A stretch of 10,313 nt of DNA from positions 1-10,313 of the forward strand of contig CAYSPT010000112.1 in the NCBI GenBank assembly GCA_964432985.1. Reading direction: 5' to 3'. Position numbers and translations under genes: made by a program. The stretch's first letter is position 1. Every line of letters starts with the position of its first letter. Shown piece by piece: positions 7,075 through 10,313 of this stretch. A model generated the notes under the pieces. It saw only the letters and a program-made list of their open reading frames with translations. It searched no databases and was not told where the DNA came from. This DNA comes from CAYSPT01 sp964432985. GTDB taxonomy: Bacteria; Muiribacteriota; CAYSPT01.

Positions 7075-10000
7075 TTATCAGGCGAGGAAACCGGCTGTTA
7101 TCCAGTGCTCACATGCAAGGATTTTCTCATTCTCTTCCCTTTAAATTATTTTCACTCTTCTTCCTTCTTACATGGTGTGTTTTGCCCGGCACCCTGAGCG
7201 CCGGCGGGACCGGCGAAAAATGCGGGGATGCGGATTTTGAGAAGGTGGTTTCCAGCACTGCCATCACCCGGGCGGTCTACCGGGCCTCCATAGACCTGGA
7301 TGCTCTGCCTTCCGCCGATAGGTTTCCGCTCGTTGCGGTAGATGTCACCGTTACCGGCCGGTCCGTCGGCCGGGGATGGGCACGCACGCTTATCTACCCG
7401 AACACCATACCGGTGCACCATTTTTCTGGTGCTGCCGACACCTTCATCGACCTGAAGGGCGGTACCTTTCTCAACGCGAAAGCCCCATCGGAATTCGAGA
7501 TTACCTTCCAGGTTCCCATCCGGTTGGAGCCGGTGGGTGAAGGATTTTCATTCCAGCTCCCGGCGCTGCAGGCAAGCGTGGGCCGGATGAACCTGACAAT
7601 CATTTCACGCGAGCACGAGTCTTTTGACATAACCACCTCTCCGGCAGTGCCCGTAGCGAAACAGTTCGACCGCGGAAAGTGGACCGTCACTTTCTCTCCG
7701 TTCCCCGGCGCCATTCAGACGGTGGGCTTCAAACCATCAGTGAAAACGGCGGCAAAGCCCCTGTATTCCGTGACCCAGAATGTTTCTGTATTCATGGCTC
7801 CGGGAATAAATGAAACCGAGAGCCGATGCCTGATCCATCCCAGACAGTCAGCTGTCAAGACCCTCACTGTAGTGACTGATGCCCGCACACCCCTGACCGG
7901 TATAGTAGGAGATGTCGTTGAATCGTGGGAGGAACGGTTAGTTGAAGATACCAGGAGTATTATTACCGTCAACCTGTTCTCTCCCCGGGATAAGCCCTTC
8001 GAGCTCACCGCACTTTTCCAGATGGAACCCACGGAAGCCGAAGTCATTGCCATTCCCGCCATCCGCTTTCCGGAAGCGGTAAAAACCTCGGGAACCATCT
8101 CTGTCAGCACCGAGAAAAATTATTATACCGAAGAGGAAGTGGCGGACGGAGTTGAGAGGCTGTCGGTCAAGCGGGACCAGATAGCTTATTCCTTCGATTC
8201 ACCCGTTTACACACTGGCACTAAAACTCCAACCGGAACCTCTCAAATTCGACACTCACGAGGAAATTCTGGCCGAGTTGTGGCCAGACATGATTAGAACC
8301 ATCGTGCGGATCAAGGTCACGGTGATGTCAGGATCACTCGAAACCTGTTCTATCCAGGTAGCCGACGGTTTCCGCTGCCAGTCGGTAACAGGAAACCGGG
8401 TGGCCGGGTGGACGCCGGAAGCGGGTATGATCAATGTCAACCTGGGGGGATTGAGAAACGATGCCACCACCGTCTTTATGGAAGGATTTTCTCCTCTGCG
8501 ACCGGAGGAACGGATCCGTCTGTCAGCACCGGAGTGTGTCTCGGTGCGCAACGCTACCGGTCAGCTCGGAATCAGGGTGCTGGGGCATCTGATTCCCGAA
8601 ATGGACAAATCATCCAATCTATTTCAAACCGCGAAATCAAACCTGCCTTCCTGGATGAAGAACACGACCCTGGCCTTCCGCTTTAACGGCACCTCAGTTT
8701 CGGGAATCTTGTCAATGGTCGAACCGAAACCGGCGGTGGATGTCACATCGGTCACCCTGCTGGAGATTACGAATACCAACCTGGTGCTCGAAACCCGCGC
8801 CAGGGTAGCCGTTCACCAGGCCCCGCTCTTCTCCATGAGCGTGAGTATAGATAAGAACGAGGAATTGGACGAGATCAGTGGACCGATGGTAGCCGACTGG
8901 GAAAAGGACCCATCCGGCGCAATCACCATCCGGTTTACCCGCCCCCTGACGCCGGGACAGAAACAGGAGGTGAGAATCTTTACCCTCAGACCGCGGCAGG
9001 ACGACACGGATACCATCATTGCCCTGCCCCACTATCCTGAAACGCGGCACCATGAAGGATATGTCGTTGCGAAAAGCAGAATCGAGTCACGTATTTCGTG
9101 GAAGCAGCGGGGAAAAGCAGCTGAATGCAGTCCCCGGGACCTGCCGTTTAACTGGTTCACTATCAGCAAGGGAGATCACCTTCTGAGTTACCGCAAGAAA
9201 ACAGCGGTCACCCTGGCCACCAGGCCAATCCCGCTCATATTCGATCAGGACAGTGAAACCGTTTTTACTGTGTCACCCGCCCTGGTGGCCGCGTCGTCAA
9301 GGGTAACTCTGGATGTTAAACAAGGAGCGATCAAGACTATCCTGATGAAGCTGCCAGGCGACGCTTCCAATCCCGATGTCCATTCCCACTTTCTCTCCCG
9401 TGTACAAGCACAGGGAGACTGTTGGAAAATCGATTTTTCATCCATTCTGAAAGGCAAGACTACCCTGACGGTGGATTACACCATTCCCTTTGACCCAGCA
9501 GCGGGTTTTATCAACCTGGCCCCACCGGAAGTGTCAGGCAGTTCCCGCCACACGGGGGCACTCGGTTACAAGAGCACCAGCGACATCGAGCTGACAGAAT
9601 CATTCGATGCCATGAAAGGACTCAGCCATTGGAAAGGTCCAATCCCCCCCGACCTCAAAGATGTCCATAGCCTTTATTCCTTGAATTCATCGGGCTCCCC
9701 CGGACTCAAACTCCTGCTTTCCAAGGTGCAGCACCAGGAAAAACAGAAAGCAGAGATAAAAGATCTCAAGCTGACCACCCTGATGGAGTCAGACAGCGCT
9801 GTGTTGACCACCATGACCGCCCAAGTGGACAACCCGGGCAACAAACAGTTCTTGAAAATCTGGCTTCCCGGAGACACAGAACTGTGGGGAGTGTACATCG
9901 AGGGGAAACCGGCCAAGGCAAGCCTGGAAGCAGGCTCCGATTCCGCGTACACCGTCCCCCTCACCATGGAGAAAAGAGACGCTGCATTTTCCCTGCAGAT

Positions 10001-10313
10001 GATTTACCGCCAGAGCGGGACATCACCAGTAAAAACGGCGGCAAAAGCACTGTTCAAAGCGCCGAAACTCGACGTTCCGGTGGGCAAGGTTTCGTGGGAA
10101 GTCCAGATTCCGGAAGGCTTCCGGCTGATGATGCCAGGCGGTAACATGCAGCTGGTCCGGCAGCCCCAGCTGGAATCACCGGGAACCGGAGACATTTTTA
10201 TCGAATCCCTCTCCCGGGTCCTAGCCTGGGCCGGTCCCTATTTCAGGGCAGCCTATTATATATTCAGCCGGGTACTGATAATAGTGTTCTGGCTGGCCCT
10301 GATAACAACCGTC
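7071..10313 (+). CDS. Very large exported beta-rich envelope protein with a membrane segment, 3' end cut by the window edge
   Basis: A single frame stays open for 1081 codons to the right edge. GTG 7071 is the farthest plausible start; ATG 7113 is an alternative without a ribosome site. A hydrophobic stretch (about residues 22-39) followed by TLSAGG looks like a signal peptide cut near residue 44. The rest is rich in alternating hydrophobic residues typical of beta sandwiches, with few Cys. Similar segments recur: VGDVVESW (279-286), TGNRVAGW (440-447) and SGPMVADW (603-610), each followed by a strand and spaced about 162 residues. Near the end, FLKIWLPGDTELWGVYIEG (927-945) and VSWEVQIPEGF (1007-1017) recall a conserved C-terminal beta domain seen in very large hypothetical envelope proteins (recall, unverified). 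Residues about 1060-1081 form a transmembrane helix, so the protein is probably membrane-anchored with a large extracytoplasmic part. Function unknown. Confidence 0.87.
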   Translation, partial: MIIRRGNRLLSSAHMQGFSHSLPFKLFSLFFLLTWCVLPGTLSAGGTGEKCGDADFEKVVSSTAITRAVYRASIDLDALPSADRFPLVAVDVTVTGRSVGRGWARTLIYPNTIPVHHFSGAADTFIDLKGGTFLNAKAPSEFEITFQVPIRLEPVGEGFSFQLPALQASVGRMNLTIISREHESFDITTSPAVPVAKQFDRGKWTVTFSPFPGAIQTVGFKPSVKTAAKPLYSVTQNVSVFMAPGINETESRCLIHPRQSAVKTLTVVTDARTPLTGIVGDVVESWEERLVEDTRSIITVNLFSPRDKPFELTALFQMEPTEAEVIAIPAIRFPEAVKTSGTISVSTEKNYYTEEEVADGVERLSVKRDQIAYSFDSPVYTLALKLQPEPLKFDTHEEILAELWPDMIRTIVRIKVTVMSGSLETCSIQVADGFRCQSVTGNRVAGWTPEAGMINVNLGGLRNDATTVFMEGFSPLRPEERIRLSAPECVSVRNATGQLGIRVLGHLIPEMDKSSNLFQTAKSNLPSWMKNTTLAFRFNGTSVSGILSMVEPKPAVDVTSVTLLEITNTNLVLETRARVAVHQAPLFSMSVSIDKNEELDEISGPMVADWEKDPSGAITIRFTRPLTPGQKQEVRIFTLRPRQDDTDTIIALPHYPETRHHEGYVVAKSRIESRISWKQRGKAAECSPRDLPFNWFTISKGDHLLSYRKKTAVTLATRPIPLIFDQDSETVFTVSPALVAASSRVTLDVKQGAIKTILMKLPGDASNPDVHSHFLSRVQAQGDCWKIDFSSILKGKTTLTVDYTIPFDPAAGFINLAPPEVSGSSRHTGALGYKSTSDIELTESFDAMKGLSHWKGPIPPDLKDVHSLYSLNSSGSPGLKLLLSKVQHQEKQKAEIKDLKLTTLMESDSAVLTTMTAQVDNPGNKQFLKIWLPGDTELWGVYIEGKPAKASLEAGSDSAYTVPLTMEKRDAAFSLQMIYRQSGTSPVKTAAKALFKAPKLDVPVGKVSWEVQIPEGFRLMMPGGNMQLVRQPQLESPGTGDIFIESLSRVLAWAGPYFRAAYYIFSRVLIIVFWLALITTV

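Noticed and set aside
7394..8110. Minus-strand open frames of 106 and 131 codons
   Set aside because: They lie opposite the continuous 1081-codon frame and show no domain or start signal.

Overview
The window looks like a contig piece from a Gram-negative, moderately GC-rich bacterium. The grounds are a lysophospholipid-recycling (Aas/LplT-type) enzyme, exported proteins with Sec-type signal peptides, a TetR regulator and sigma70-like promoters. No gene here fixes the phylum. The giant envelope protein and the Cys-rich protein recall uncultured or deltaproteobacteria-like lineages, but that is an impression only. A run of exactly 100 N (6697-6796) is an assembly gap, so order and distance across it rest on scaffolding.

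Left arm (1-6126, minus strand): a compact apparent operon reading right to left. It starts at a strong promoter (TTGACA-17-TAAAAT, 6126-6098) directly followed by a perfect 30-bp palindrome, the likely operator. The genes are, in order: a TetR-family repressor; a 1292-residue four-module protein (LplT-like MFS transporter, PlsC-like acyltransferase, acyl carrier protein domain, AMP-binding acyl-activating enzyme); a secreted or membrane-anchored alpha/beta hydrolase of lipase type; and a TPR protein that runs off the left edge. Gaps between genes are about 50-80 bp with no visible terminator. The gene content suggests a phospholipid repair or remodelling unit: an exported lipase could hydrolyse lipid outside the cytoplasm, the MFS module could flip lysophospholipid inward, and the adenylation, carrier and acyltransferase modules could re-acylate it, all under a TetR protein that probably senses an acyl compound or membrane-active ligand. 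The flow is inferred; the domains and gene order are seen.

A 29-bp tandem repeat (three copies plus a stub, 1471-1564) sits at the junction of the fusion gene and the hydrolase gene. It duplicates the last codons and stop of the fusion gene and brings a Shine-Dalgarno sequence next to the hydrolase start.

Right arm (6251-10313, plus strand): a Cys-rich, zinc-ribbon-like protein of unknown function, cut by the N gap; then about 270 bp of apparently non-coding DNA ending in a promoter-like pair (TTGACT-18-TATAGT); then a very large exported beta-rich protein (at least 1081 residues) that stays open to the right edge, where a transmembrane segment begins. It carries recurring modules spaced about 162 residues apart. 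No tRNA, rRNA, CRISPR, insertion sequence or phage gene was seen.
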